From assembly GCA_029262055.1 (NCBI GenBank), contig JAJDAD010000088.1:1-52550 (forward strand): 52,550 bases of DNA. The letters run 5' to 3'. The position numbers were made by a program, and so were the translations under genes. This stretch comes from Candidatus Zhuqueibacterota bacterium (GTDB taxonomy: Bacteria; Zhuqueibacterota; Zhuqueibacteria; Oceanimicrobiales; Oceanimicrobiaceae). Below are positions 1 through 8,557 of this stretch, piece after piece. The notes under the pieces are model-generated. The model was not told the origin of the DNA. It worked only from the letters and a program-made list of their open reading frames with translations, and did no database searches. Numbering within the stretch: the stretch's first letter is position 1; the number at the start of each line of letters is the position of its first letter.

Positions 1-178
1 TATTCTCTTTGTAAAAATGCACGGTTCTTGAGCGAGTTCGTAGAAAAAGCGTGCAACTCGGTGGCTAAAAATACGAAAATATTACAACTTAATCAACTGT
101 TCTTACACGCTTTATGTTAGTTTTTCAGTATGCCCTAAGTAAGTATAGGAGATTCGGGTAACTGACCGTCCAAGTACG
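1..178. mobile_element. Possible end of an insertion sequence (left window edge)
   Basis: This AT-rich stretch lies exactly where the next genes of the exporter operon (ABC-2 permeases) should be. On the plus strand, frame 1 is open from base 1 to a TAG at 118-120 (39 codons, C-terminal part FVEKACNSVAKNTKILQLNQ). It could be the tail of a protein entering from the left, for example a transposase, but I do not recognise the family. The junction with the exporter operon falls at about 160-178, inside the permease start. No target duplication or matching inverted repeat can be checked because the other end is outside the window. Confidence 0.25.
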
Positions 179-187
179 CTCATTCAT
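125..187 (-). pseudogene. Truncated start of an ABC-2 permease gene
   Basis: An ATG at 187-185, preceded by a good Shine-Dalgarno (AGGGGA, about 4 bases away), follows the ABC ATPase stop at 210 in the expected operon position. It starts with MNERTWTV, a plausible N-terminus for a YbhS/YbhR-type ABC-2 permease (from memory of the family, where such proteins start with a short charged segment before the first helix). The frame then runs into unrelated sequence and stops after 20 codons. I infer that the permease was cut by an insertion or rearrangement. An unrelated short leader peptide is the alternative. Confidence 0.4.
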
Positions 188-209
188 TTCGTCCCCTGTT
201 TCACTATTG

Positions 210-935
210 CTACCTCTCCACGAGGTGAATAAAAACATCCTGCATCGATTTCTTGCCGTACTCCTTCCTGAGCGCTCGCGGACTGTCAAGCGCGATGATT
301 TCTCCCTGAAACATGATGGACACCCGGTTGCAGTACTCGGCTTCATCCATGTAATGTGTGGTCACGAAAACAGTCTTCCCCGCGCCGGCCAGTCCATGAA
401 TCAAGTCCCAGAAATTTCGCCGGGCTTCGGGATCGACGCCGCCGGTGGGCTCGTCGAGAAAAATGATCTGCGGATCATGCAGCAGAGCACAACCGAGCGC
501 CAGGCGCTGCTTAAAGCCAAGCGGCATATCCCGGGTAAGGCGCCCGGCCTGCCGGGTCAGGCCAAGGCTGGCAAGCAACTCCTCCCGCTTTTCCTTTATC
601 AGGCTTCTGGGCAAGCCGTAGATTCCCCCGTAGAACTCGATGTTCTCAGAAAGGGTCAAATCATTGTAGAGCGAAAATTTCTGGCTCATATACCCGATAT
701 TTTGCTTGATCGCTTCGCTTTCTGCGAGGACATCGTAGCCGGCGACCCTGCCTGTGCCCGCGGTCGGCAGCAGCAGGCCGCACAGCATCCGAATGGCCGT
801 GGTCTTGCCGGCGCCATTCGCGCCCAGAAAGCCAAAAACCTCCCCACGTTTGACCGACAGGTTAAGATTTTTCACCGCGTAAAAGCTGCCGAAACGCTTG
901 TCCAGGTTTTCCGTAAAGACCGCGTAGTCGTTCAT
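210..935 (-). CDS. ABC transporter ATP-binding protein (YbhF C-half type)
   Basis: This is a 241-residue cytoplasmic ATPase of an ABC-2 exporter. Walker A is GANGAGKT (38-45), the Q-loop is YMSQ (82-85) and Walker B is IIFLDEPTGGVD (157-168). The signature is the degenerate MPLGFKQ (138-144) instead of LSGGQ, which I recall as typical of the second ATPase half of YbhF. The start overlaps the stop of the preceding ATPase gene (ATGA at 932-935), so the two are translationally coupled and probably form the heterodimer that in E. coli YbhF is one fused chain. It should energise efflux with HlyD- and TolC-type partners, but the permease that should follow is broken at the window edge. Confidence 0.9.
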   Translation of the reverse strand: MNDYAVFTENLDKRFGSFYAVKNLNLSVKRGEVFGFLGANGAGKTTAIRMLCGLLLPTAGTGRVAGYDVLAESEAIKQNIGYMSQKFSLYNDLTLSENIEFYGGIYGLPRSLIKEKREELLASLGLTRQAGRLTRDMPLGFKQRLALGCALLHDPQIIFLDEPTGGVDPEARRNFWDLIHGLAGAGKTVFVTTHYMDEAEYCNRVSIMFQGEIIALDSPRALRKEYGKKSMQDVFIHLVER

Positions 936-1858
936 TGCCCGGCTCCTTGCTGCATGAGTGCCAGGAAGGTGTCTTCAATTGTAGGAGGAATCGGCATGAG
1001 CGCAGTCAGCTCCGTCGGGCACTTCGCGCGCAGCGTCGCCAACTCGGTTTCGCCCAAATGCTCACTGAAGCTCACATGCAGGCGATCGCCGAAGATCTGC
1101 ACGGAGCTGACCCGGTGGTCGCCGGAGAAATACGCCGCCGTCTTGCGCAGATCACGCGTCCCGACTTCGTACAGGTTCTCGGAAAAATGTGTGTGTAACT
1201 TATCCGGCTCATCGCAGGCGAGCAACTGCCCGTGGTGCATAAAGGCGACGCGATCGCACAAACCGGCCTCGTCCATGTAGGGGGTCGACACCAGAATGGT
1301 GACCCCTTCCGAGCGCAGTTGGTGCAGAATCCGCCAAAACTCCTGGCGCGAAACCGGGTCGACCCCGGTGGTAGGTTCATCCAAAACCAGAATGCGCGGC
1401 GTGTGAATCAACGTGCAGGACAGGGCCAACTTCTGTTTCATGCCGCCGGACAGGTCGCGCGCCAGACGGCGCCTGAATGGTTCGAGTTTGTTGAACTCAT
1501 ACAGGCGGGCCAGGCGCTCCTCGTAGTCCTGTCCGGACACACCAAAGAGCTCAGCAAAAAACTTGAGATTCTGTGCAACTGAAAGATCCGGATAAAGCGA
1601 AAACCGCTGCGGCATATAACCCAGCAGAGAGCGAATCGCGATCACCTCGGCGGCAACGTCACGGTCGTCGACGAAAACCGTGTTCGGCGTGCAGGTCAGC
1701 AACGTGCAAATGATGCGCATGGTCGTGGTCTTGCCGGCACCGTCCGGCCCGATAAGTCCGAAAAGCTCGCCGGAACGGACGGTGAGCGAGAGGTTGTCCA
1801 CGGCACGCACGTCACCGTAGTCTTTGACCAGATTCCTGATGGCAATTTCGCCCGGCAT
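932..1858 (-). CDS. ABC transporter ATP-binding protein (YbhF N-half type)
   Basis: This 308-residue ATPase has Walker A GPDGAGKT (37-44), Q-loop YMPQ (81-84), signature LSGGMKQ (136-142) and Walker B ILVLDEPTTGVD (156-167). The C-terminal extension of about 80 residues after the H-loop is usual for drug-export ATPases of this group. The asparagine to aspartate change in GPDGAGKT is common in YbhF-type proteins. It starts at ATG 1858, 18 bases after the HlyD gene, and ends in a 4-base overlap with the next ATPase. It very likely pairs with that ATPase under the same TetR-controlled promoter. Confidence 0.9.
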   Translation of the reverse strand: MPGEIAIRNLVKDYGDVRAVDNLSLTVRSGELFGLIGPDGAGKTTTMRIICTLLTCTPNTVFVDDRDVAAEVIAIRSLLGYMPQRFSLYPDLSVAQNLKFFAELFGVSGQDYEERLARLYEFNKLEPFRRRLARDLSGGMKQKLALSCTLIHTPRILVLDEPTTGVDPVSRQEFWRILHQLRSEGVTILVSTPYMDEAGLCDRVAFMHHGQLLACDEPDKLHTHFSENLYEVGTRDLRKTAAYFSGDHRVSSVQIFGDRLHVSFSEHLGETELATLRAKCPTELTALMPIPPTIEDTFLALMQQGAGQ

Positions 1859-1876
1859 GAGTGGGATTCCGGAAAG

Positions 1877-2764
1877 CTAACGCAACGCCATAACCGCAAC
1901 CGCTGGCATGCCGTGCTTCAGGACGTGCTCGGGGTTGGCAATCGTGATTTTCACGGCATAGACCAGAGACATCCGGCTTTCCTCCGTCAGGATGGTCTTC
2001 GGGGTAAACTCCGCCTTCGCGCTGATCCATGCCACTTTGCCCGTCAGCGACTCCGCCGTTCCGTCGATGCGGATCTCCACATCGCCGCCGAGTTCAATGC
2101 CGGCGAGCAATCGTTCCGAGACATAGACTTTGGTCCACATCTCGTTCAGGTCAATCATTTCCGCGATCGGCAAACCGGGCGCCACCACTTCGCCCGCAAC
2201 ATGGTACTTGGTGGTCAGAACGCCGGCGATAGGTGCGACAACCCGCGTATCTTCGAGCTGGCGTTTCAGCAATTTGTGTTGGGCACGCAATCCGCGGGCA
2301 CGCGCCTCGACCGCCTTCAGGTTTTGCCTTGCATTATTCAGTTGCGCCGATGCAGCGTCAAACGCAGCGGAGATATCGTCCAGGGCCTGCTGCGAAGCCG
2401 ACTTCTTTTCAAAAAGCTCCCGGATTCTCCGGTGCTTTCTCTCAACATTGTCAAAGGCCGAGCGTGTCTGGCTTAAGGTATTGCGGCTGATCTCGTGCTG
2501 AACCGCAATCTCGTCGAGACCCGCTTCTATCTGCTCGCGTTGCAGAACGAGCTTCTCGCTGTCGAGCACGGCGATTGTCGCTCCAAGCTCGACATCGTCG
2601 CCCTCATCGAAGTCCATCTGTAAAATCTGCCCTCCTGTTTGAGCCGAGACCTTGACAACCGTGCCTTCGACAATGCTGCTGGCAGTGAAACTGCTTTCCT
2701 CCGTGCTTTCACAGGAAAAAACCAAAAGCACGAGCATCGCAAAAAACAAGCTTGGACGACGCAT
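1877..2764 (-). CDS. HlyD/YbhG-family periplasmic adaptor, lipoprotein
   Basis: A membrane-fusion protein of 295 residues linking an inner-membrane exporter to the TolC channel. The N-terminus is a lipoprotein signal with a lipobox ending in Cys18 (LLVFSC). A biotinyl-lipoyl-like half (about 30-75) leads into a long coiled-coil hairpin (about 80-175, rich in Q, E, R and A). The second lipoyl half begins at VVAPIAGVL, and a beta-barrel segment follows. Length and order fit YbhG/EmrA-like adaptors. The gene sits 12 bases after the TolC gene and ahead of the two ATPases. Lipid anchoring rather than a transmembrane helix is a notable but known variant. Confidence 0.88.
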   Translation of the reverse strand: MRRPSLFFAMLVLLVFSCESTEESSFTASSIVEGTVVKVSAQTGGQILQMDFDEGDDVELGATIAVLDSEKLVLQREQIEAGLDEIAVQHEISRNTLSQTRSAFDNVERKHRRIRELFEKKSASQQALDDISAAFDAASAQLNNARQNLKAVEARARGLRAQHKLLKRQLEDTRVVAPIAGVLTTKYHVAGEVVAPGLPIAEMIDLNEMWTKVYVSERLLAGIELGGDVEIRIDGTAESLTGKVAWISAKAEFTPKTILTEESRMSLVYAVKITIANPEHVLKHGMPAVAVMALR

Positions 2765-2776
2765 GACTTCTCCTAT

Positions 2777-4096
2777 TCAATTCTGTTCGGCGATGGACCC
2801 AACGGCTTTTCGCAGATCCGCAAGGTAAACCTGGTACTGAATTCGCGCCTGCTCTACCTGCAGTTCAGCGCGCGTGAGATCGATTTCGGCCGTGGTCAAA
2901 TCGTTTGTTGAGACAACTCCGCTTTCATGTTGTGAGACAACTATGCGGTAACGTTCCCGCTCCTGCTGCGCCAGCCGCTCAGCCAGGCCGAGTTGTTTAC
3001 GACTGAACAACAGGTTTTCGCGCGCCTCTGACACTTCAAACTCGATGCGATTGATTTGCTCTTGTTCTTCCAGAGTCAATTGCCGTCTGCGGACGATGGT
3101 TTGCTCAACTCTTTTCTGGTCACCGCCCCAGCGCCAGAGATTCCACTCCAGCCCGACGCCGGCGGAAAAATAATTCATCCATTCGTCCCGCACCGGATCC
3201 AAACCGGGTTTGGCATAGTGCCAACTGCCCTGGGCATAAACAGCGGGGAAATAAGCGGCGCGGGCCAGCTTCTTCTGCAGATCAGCGGTTTGTTGCACCA
3301 GCCGTACCTGGTGCAACTCGGGTCGCTTTGCAAGGGCGCGCTCATGCAGAACATCCAGGCCCTCAACCTCTTCCGTGGTAGTGGCGACGGCAATGGCGGC
3401 AAGCTCCGGTCGTTCCGGCAAGTTGAGCAGCCGCGCAAGTTGTAAGGCTACCAGCCGTTGTCTGCGCCGCAGATCCTCGCGTTCGATTTCAACCGCGAGC
3501 GCCTGGTTGTGCACCTGCAACGTATCGAACGCCATGACTTGTGCGGCATCGAACAGATTTCTGACATTGCGCATGACGACATGCAGCCGGTCCAGGCTGG
3601 CGTCGAGAATTTTCTCCTGGCTGGTCAACTTCCGGCTGGTATAAAAAAGGATGCAAACGCCGTGGATCACCTCGTTGGTCAGAACCTCCTGCCTGGTCTC
3701 CTGTTCCAGGGTCGCGAGCCTGGCCAAATCCTCTTTGGAGGTGAGCGCGAAACCGGTGAAAAGCGGCTGCCGCACGCCCAGAGCAAACTCCGAACGGTCG
3801 TGGCCGCCGAGGCGCACCCGGGCATTGGGGATGCCGGTCGCCCTGCGTAGATCGATCTGATTCACCTTTGACACATAACTGGTGGAAAACGCAAAATCCA
3901 GGGAAGGTAAACGAGCCGTTCGGTGGACTTCCTCCTCAAGTTCAGCGTAGGCTCTGCTCTCGGCCTGCATCAGGAGCACAAGGTTCTTTTGTCGCACCAG
4001 TTGCAGCGCTTCCTGCAGATCGAGAACTTCCCCGCCTGCCGCGGAATCAAAGCCCACCAAAAGGACGGCGATAATCACGTTTGTGCAGCGCTTCAT
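2777..4096 (-). CDS. TolC-family outer-membrane efflux protein
   Basis: A 439-residue outer-membrane channel protein. It has a cleavable signal peptide (MKRCTNVIIAVLLVGFDSAAGG) and then the two repeated outer-membrane-efflux-protein halves. These are mostly alpha-helical and heptad-rich, with the typical ALQLVRQKN opening and the ALAKRPEL motif starting the second half (about 250). The C-terminal half has the AELQVEQARIQYQVYLADL helix seen in the family. Only two bases separate it from the TetR gene upstream, so it is the second cistron of the exporter operon. It should form the exit duct for the HlyD-ABC pump. Confidence 0.9.
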   Translation of the reverse strand: MKRCTNVIIAVLLVGFDSAAGGEVLDLQEALQLVRQKNLVLLMQAESRAYAELEEEVHRTARLPSLDFAFSTSYVSKVNQIDLRRATGIPNARVRLGGHDRSEFALGVRQPLFTGFALTSKEDLARLATLEQETRQEVLTNEVIHGVCILFYTSRKLTSQEKILDASLDRLHVVMRNVRNLFDAAQVMAFDTLQVHNQALAVEIEREDLRRRQRLVALQLARLLNLPERPELAAIAVATTTEEVEGLDVLHERALAKRPELHQVRLVQQTADLQKKLARAAYFPAVYAQGSWHYAKPGLDPVRDEWMNYFSAGVGLEWNLWRWGGDQKRVEQTIVRRRQLTLEEQEQINRIEFEVSEARENLLFSRKQLGLAERLAQQERERYRIVVSQHESGVVSTNDLTTAEIDLTRAELQVEQARIQYQVYLADLRKAVGSIAEQN

Positions 4097-4098
4097 GT

Positions 4099-4716
4099 TT
4101 ACTCGCTCCTCAGTTTATCCCGGCTTTCATCGGTGAGCAGCCCCTCGAGCAGCAGGGTAAAAATCGCCTGGAATGCATCGTGTGAAGTGAAAGGAAGCTG
4201 GGCCAACGTTTCAGGGTTGATGATTCTTTGAATGGCACTGAAATAGACGAGCACCACCAGGTCCTGGCTGACATCATTTCGAAACGCGCCGGAACGCATG
4301 CCCTCGTCGATCAGGCGCGCAAAGCGGGTGTGAATCATTTCTTTGCGAAAAAACTCAATTCGTTCCCAGACCTCGGGGGCCGTGCGTTGCAAATCCCGCA
4401 GGAACGACTTCTGCAAAAACTTCGAAACCTGCATCCCCATGAAAGTGAGGACGGTCTGCAGCTTTGCCGTAAACTCCAAATTGCAGTCGGCAAGGATTTC
4501 TTCGAAACCATTTTTGAGACTGTCCAACGTGGTCTCAACTGCGGCATGCAGCAGGGCGATTTTGTTTGGGTAAAATTTATACAGCGTCTTCTTGCTCATC
4601 CCCAACTCGTACGCCAGCTCATCCATGGTCACTTTGGAAAACCCGCTGGAGAAGAAACGCTCGGCCGCAATTTTCACGATGCGGTCACCGGTGCTCATTT
4701 CTGTCAAAATATTCAT
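4099..4716 (-). CDS. TetR/AcrR-family transcriptional regulator of the exporter operon
   Basis: This 205-residue repressor has the N-terminal helix-turn-helix of the TetR family (about 12-58: AAERFFSSGFSKVTMDELA, then GMSKKTLYKFYPNK). The helical ligand-binding C-terminal half has no recognised ligand motif. It is the first gene of the operon, as in the E. coli cecR(ybiH)-ybhGFSR arrangement. It is probably autoregulated: an 8-bp inverted repeat and a sigma-70 promoter lie directly upstream, with the operator touching the ATG. Binding of a drug-like ligand would relieve repression, which is inferred from the family. Confidence 0.9.
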   Translation of the reverse strand: MNILTEMSTGDRIVKIAAERFFSSGFSKVTMDELAYELGMSKKTLYKFYPNKIALLHAAVETTLDSLKNGFEEILADCNLEFTAKLQTVLTFMGMQVSKFLQKSFLRDLQRTAPEVWERIEFFRKEMIHTRFARLIDEGMRSGAFRNDVSQDLVVLVYFSAIQRIINPETLAQLPFTSHDAFQAIFTLLLEGLLTDESRDKLRSE

Positions 4717-4745
4717 GGAAACTATTATCGTTTTCTAAGTTTCCA
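4716..4745. promoter_or_regulatory. Probable TetR operator (inverted repeat)
   Basis: The arms TGGAAACT (4716-4723) and AGTTTCCA (4738-4745) are a perfect 8-bp inverted repeat with a 14-bp spacer that holds a third similar half (GTTTTC). It spans the expected transcription start and reaches the -10 box of the promoter at 4745-4773, a typical position for TetR-family autorepression. Confidence 0.6.
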
Positions 4746-4773
4746 ATCTATGAAATGATTCCGCCGATGTCAA
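4745..4773 (-). promoter_or_regulatory. Sigma-70 promoter of the TetR-exporter operon
   Basis: On the minus strand a perfect -35 TTGACA (4773-4768) is followed after exactly 17 bp by TAGATT (4750-4745) as the -10. This places the transcript start near 4738, about 20 bases before the TetR start codon. Confidence 0.65.
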
Positions 4774-4866
4774 GGTGTTTTAAGACACAAAGCACATTGC
4801 TTTCGGCAACCCTGTCGGCGTTCGCACACAGGGAATATAATCCTATGGGGGGAAATCAGGAGCAGG

Positions 4867-6597
4867 TCAGCGGTTGCGCTGGTTGCGGAAGAAAGTTTCT
4901 ATTTCGGCCAGGGACAATGCGTTTAGGATATTCTCTCGCTGCAGCCAGCCTTTGCGCGCAATGCCGACGCCGTAGCGCATGTCGGACAATCCGTCGACGC
5001 TGTGCGAATCCGGGTTGATGCTGATGAGGACACCCTGGTCCCTGGCGTACTTGCAGTAGCGCCAGTCGATATCGAAGCGATAAGGGCTGGCATTTAGTTC
5101 AATGGACACGGAGTGCTCAGCGGCCGTATCGATTATCCGATGCATGTCGAGAGGCAGCCCCTCACGACCGAGAAGCAGCCTGCCGGTCGGATGTCCGAGA
5201 ATGCTGACATAGGGATTCTTAATGGCGCGCACGACTCGCGCGGTGGCGTCCTCCGCCGACATTCCCAAGTTGCTGTGCACGGACGCTACTACAAAATCAA
5301 AGGTGGCGAGCACCTCATCGGCATAATCGAGGGTACCGTCATTCATGATATCGCACTCAGTGCCCTTGAGAATCTTAAAGTCCGAGTACTGTTGATTCAG
5401 ATCGTCGATGAGCGCGTGTTGCTCCACGACGCGTTCCGGTTCCAGGCCGCGCGCATAAACGACCACCTGGCTGTGGTCGCAGATTCCGAAGTACTGGTGG
5501 TCCTTGGCGCGCACAGCATTGGCCATCTCCTCCAGCGTGTTGGCGCCATCACTAAAGGTTGAGTGGCAATGCAGTATGCCTTTGATGTCTTTCTCCGCGA
5601 CCAACTCCGGGAGCCCGTCGCCGGCAGCCGCCTCAAACTCGCCGTTATCCTCGCGCAGCTCGGGCGGGATGTAGGCCAGGCCCAGGGCCTCGAAAATGTC
5701 GGCTTCGGAGTCACACGGGATAAGCTCATCCTCATTTTTGAACAGGCCGTGCTCGCTCACTTTCATGTCCTTCTTTTTTGCCAGGCCGCGCATCGCCGTG
5801 TTGTGCTCTGCGGAGCCAGTCAGATGGTGCAGGATGTAGGGGAATTTTTCATCGGGCAGCACGCGCAGGTCAGCGCTGATGCCTTGCTGTAACACGACAG
5901 TCGACTTGGACTCTCCGCTGCCGACAACGTCCGCCACATCGGGTAGAGAAACAAAGAACTGCATGATTTCCCCGATGTCCTGCGGCTCAGCGCTTGCGAC
6001 GATGTCGACGTCTTTGATGGTCTCCTTCTTCCGGCGCAGGCTGCCGGTGAGTTCGGCGCGAATCACATTCGGATGACTTTGAATGGCCGCCAACAACGGC
6101 TGTGCTGCCGCCTCCGCCCGATGGAAGAGGTGCCTGCCGCTGTGCTGCTTCAGAAATGTGATGCCCTGCAGTATTTTCTCCTGCGTCTTCTTCCCGAATC
6201 CCTCCAGGTCCGAAAGGCGGTTCTCGCGGCAGGCATACTCAAGCTCTGCGACATTTTGAATGCCCAATGCGGTATAGACCTTGTTGACTTTCTTCGGGCC
6301 AAAACCGGGAATGCGTGTCATTTCGACCAGACCCGCCGGCACAGAGGCCTTGAGTTCGTCATAGTAGTCCAGCTTGCCGGTTGTCACCAGTTTGGTGATC
6401 TTGTCCTGCAACGCAGCGCCGATACCTTTGATGTTCTTGATCTCGCCCGATGCCACCAGTTCTTTCGGCTCCTTGCTCTGGGCCAGCATGGTACGGGCAC
6501 CCATCATATAAGCCCGGCTCTTGAACGGGTTTTCACCCTTGATCTCGAGCAGGGTACCGATTTCATCGAGAATCTTGCTGAGTTGTTTCTTTTCCAT
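4867..6597 (-). CDS. polX: DNA polymerase/3'-5' exonuclease PolX
   Basis: A family-X repair polymerase with a PHP nuclease domain, 576 residues (family about 570). The N-terminal HhH/8-kDa region (1-150) includes KGIGAALQDK and PGFGPKKV. The palm has GSLRR (185-189), the DVD metal ligands (D197, D199) and a third carboxylate in ADLRV (D243). The PHP domain (about 338-576) keeps HCH (343-345), DH (374-375), E414, H441, H469 and the closing NPDSH (528-532). All metal ligands appear intact, so both gap-filling and nuclease activities are expected. It is monocistronic between the exporter operon and a long intergenic region. Confidence 0.93.
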   Translation of the reverse strand: MEKKQLSKILDEIGTLLEIKGENPFKSRAYMMGARTMLAQSKEPKELVASGEIKNIKGIGAALQDKITKLVTTGKLDYYDELKASVPAGLVEMTRIPGFGPKKVNKVYTALGIQNVAELEYACRENRLSDLEGFGKKTQEKILQGITFLKQHSGRHLFHRAEAAAQPLLAAIQSHPNVIRAELTGSLRRKKETIKDVDIVASAEPQDIGEIMQFFVSLPDVADVVGSGESKSTVVLQQGISADLRVLPDEKFPYILHHLTGSAEHNTAMRGLAKKKDMKVSEHGLFKNEDELIPCDSEADIFEALGLAYIPPELREDNGEFEAAAGDGLPELVAEKDIKGILHCHSTFSDGANTLEEMANAVRAKDHQYFGICDHSQVVVYARGLEPERVVEQHALIDDLNQQYSDFKILKGTECDIMNDGTLDYADEVLATFDFVVASVHSNLGMSAEDATARVVRAIKNPYVSILGHPTGRLLLGREGLPLDMHRIIDTAAEHSVSIELNASPYRFDIDWRYCKYARDQGVLISINPDSHSVDGLSDMRYGVGIARKGWLQRENILNALSLAEIETFFRNQRNR

Positions 6598-7322
6598 TGT
6601 TCTGATTCTTGCGTGAAGGGTGCGGCAAACTTGACGAACTGAATAGGATTGTAGCTACGAGGCAAACGAAAAGCAAGCCGAAATTGTCGGGGAGGCACGT
6701 AGCTGCAAACGAGCCGAAGGACACGTACTATCCACTTCGATTCAAGGTCATGAAAGCCAATGTAGCGCGGACAGATCTTCCAGTGTCCTGGGAGATTCTT
6801 CGCACATCTTTACTGCCCGGCAGAAACACAGAAGTTGGGACCAGGTGCCCGGTGTGGCGGCTTTTCAGAACAAGGATTAACGATTTAGGATTTAAGAACT
6901 TTCTGTCGGGCCGGCACGATTTAGGCGGGTAGCACGGAGCGTGGACAATTCATGAATGTGTGTCTTGGGAACAAAATCGAACGATGGAAGCCATTCAGGA
7001 GGAATCTTTTGCGAACCGACCCGGCAGCACTCACCACGCCCGGATTCAACCCAAAAAGATCCTTCCAGGATGACCTGAAGAGACAGTTTGCTCACATTTC
7101 TCACTTCGATTCAGGGTCACTTCACACCCGAAGTGATGGATTCGGAGGGCACGAATACCCTGCAGCGCGAAAAGCCTTCGAGCGTCCAGGGAGATGGTTG
7201 GCACACCGGCACCCCCGGGTGGACACCCAAGGTTTGGAGACGCCATGCGCAGAACAACTTCCAAATAATTGTTTAGAAAATAGATATGCAAAGTGCAAAA
7301 TATGAGGTGCTGAGAAACCGCG
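6598..7322. other. 725-bp gene-free stretch with short repeats
   Basis: No convincing gene is present; the open frames here lack ribosome sites and conserved patterns. The stretch holds two near-identical 18-bp direct repeats, CACTTCGATTCAAGGTCA (6733-6750) and CACTTCGATTCAGGGTCA (7102-7119). It also holds a hairpin with arms TCACTTC (7117-7123) and GAAGTGA (7130-7136). It looks like decayed repeat or noncoding sequence. Confidence 0.4.
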
Positions 7323-7793
7323 TCAGCGCAGAAAAAGTGTCAAAAAGACCAGCAAGCCCCGGCAGCTCCAGCTAATCGTGCGAACCCAGTTGCTGGCAAC
7401 CAGAGACTGGTGGGTGCTTTGGTCATATTTTTCCGCGAGCCATTTGTGGCGCGGCGCTTGTAGGAACGCGCTGGACAGCCAAATAATGATCAGGAGCGCC
7501 AGCCCGGTTATGCCCAGCGGCAAGGCAAAATAATCAGGAGGACAACACACGAGGAACACGCCGCTCAGGAACTCGACCAACATCGCCGGCGCAACAACCC
7601 AGGTTGCCAGGCGCATATGCGTATGGTGATATGCCGCCGTCCGGTACTTGCTGACATCACCTAGTAACGGATAGTGGACCAGTTGGATGAACCAAATCAA
7701 TCCCACCATAAACCAGGTAGCGGAAAAGTGAATTAAGAAAATCGAGTCCGTGCTGTTTAGATTCTGCCAGTGCATTGCGTTCGCAGCGTTCAT
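7323..7793 (-). CDS. Small integral membrane protein with about four helices
   Basis: The protein has 156 residues and no family that I can name. Four hydrophobic segments are visible, at about 15-40 (FLIHFSATWFMVGLIWFIQL), 65-85, 90-112 and 135-155. Conserved-looking polar and histidine residues follow the first helix (QLVHYPLL and YHHTHMRLATW). The ATG at 7793 is used because the upstream codon is only TTG. There is no ribosome site of note and no partner gene nearby. The paired histidines could bind a cofactor, which is speculation. Confidence 0.65.
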   Translation of the reverse strand: MNAANAMHWQNLNSTDSIFLIHFSATWFMVGLIWFIQLVHYPLLGDVSKYRTAAYHHTHMRLATWVVAPAMLVEFLSGVFLVCCPPDYFALPLGITGLALLIIIWLSSAFLQAPRHKWLAEKYDQSTHQSLVASNWVRTISWSCRGLLVFLTLFLR

Positions 7794-7954
7794 CAAAGTT
7801 GACTTGATCGAGAGATAGCGCCGTGATCTGCGGGAAAACCAGATTGTCGTGCGGCGACAAACGGCTACTGCCCTCGAGCAAGCGGGTCTGTATTTGAATG
7901 TCGGTAGAAGTCTCAGAAACTCAAACTAAATGGGTGAGGCGAAACACCGTGGAA

Positions 7955-8533
7955 TCAATTTGCGAGCCCGGCTATTTCCTGATGGCGAAAACAAGTGACC
8001 ACGTGATCATTCACCATGCCGGTGGCTTGCATAAAAGCATAGCAGATTGTGGGGCCGACAAATTTGAAGCCCCGCCGCTTAAGCTCCTTGCTCATCGCCC
8101 CGGACTCAGCCGTCTCAGCCGGAAGTTCCTGCAGCGTCCGGAACTGGTTCTGCACCGGCTGTGCGCCGACGAACTGCCAAATGAATCTATCGAAGCTGCC
8201 GAACTCTTTTTGTACTTCCAAAAAAACACGGGCGTTTTGGATGGCTGCATTCACCTTGAGTCTGTTGCGAATGATCCCGGGATCACTTAGAAGCTCCCCT
8301 ACCCGCGCTTCATCGTAGCATGCGACCAATTCCGGCTCAAAATTGTCAAACAATCTGCGGTAGTTTTCGCGCTTGCGCAGCACGGTGATCCAACTCAGGC
8401 CTGCCTGGGCGCCTTCGAGAATGAGCATCTCAAATAGACGTCTGTCGTCGTGTTCCGGCAGGCCCCATTCTGTATCGTGGTACTGCTGGTACAGCGGGTC
8501 ATCACCGGGCCATTCGCAACGTTGTTTCATCAT
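7955..8533 (-). CDS. tag: DNA-3-methyladenine glycosylase I
   Basis: A base-excision repair glycosylase removing 3-methyladenine, 192 residues (family about 190). The zinc site of Tag is complete: C6, H19, H177 and C181. The N-terminal CEWPGDDPLYQQYHDTEWG motif and the substrate-pocket residues E40 and W48 match the E. coli enzyme as I recall it. The gene stands alone, 24 bases downstream of the nitroreductase stop on the same strand, so the two may be cotranscribed. Confidence 0.93.
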   Translation of the reverse strand: MMKQRCEWPGDDPLYQQYHDTEWGLPEHDDRRLFEMLILEGAQAGLSWITVLRKRENYRRLFDNFEPELVACYDEARVGELLSDPGIIRNRLKVNAAIQNARVFLEVQKEFGSFDRFIWQFVGAQPVQNQFRTLQELPAETAESGAMSKELKRRGFKFVGPTICYAFMQATGMVNDHVVTCFRHQEIAGLAN

Positions 8534-8557
8534 CAGGCTCTTTCGGGAAAAAACGCG

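Noticed and set aside
207-1280. 357-codon plus-strand frame
   Set aside because: It is antisense to two clear ABC ATPase genes, with no family pattern; a codon-bias shadow.
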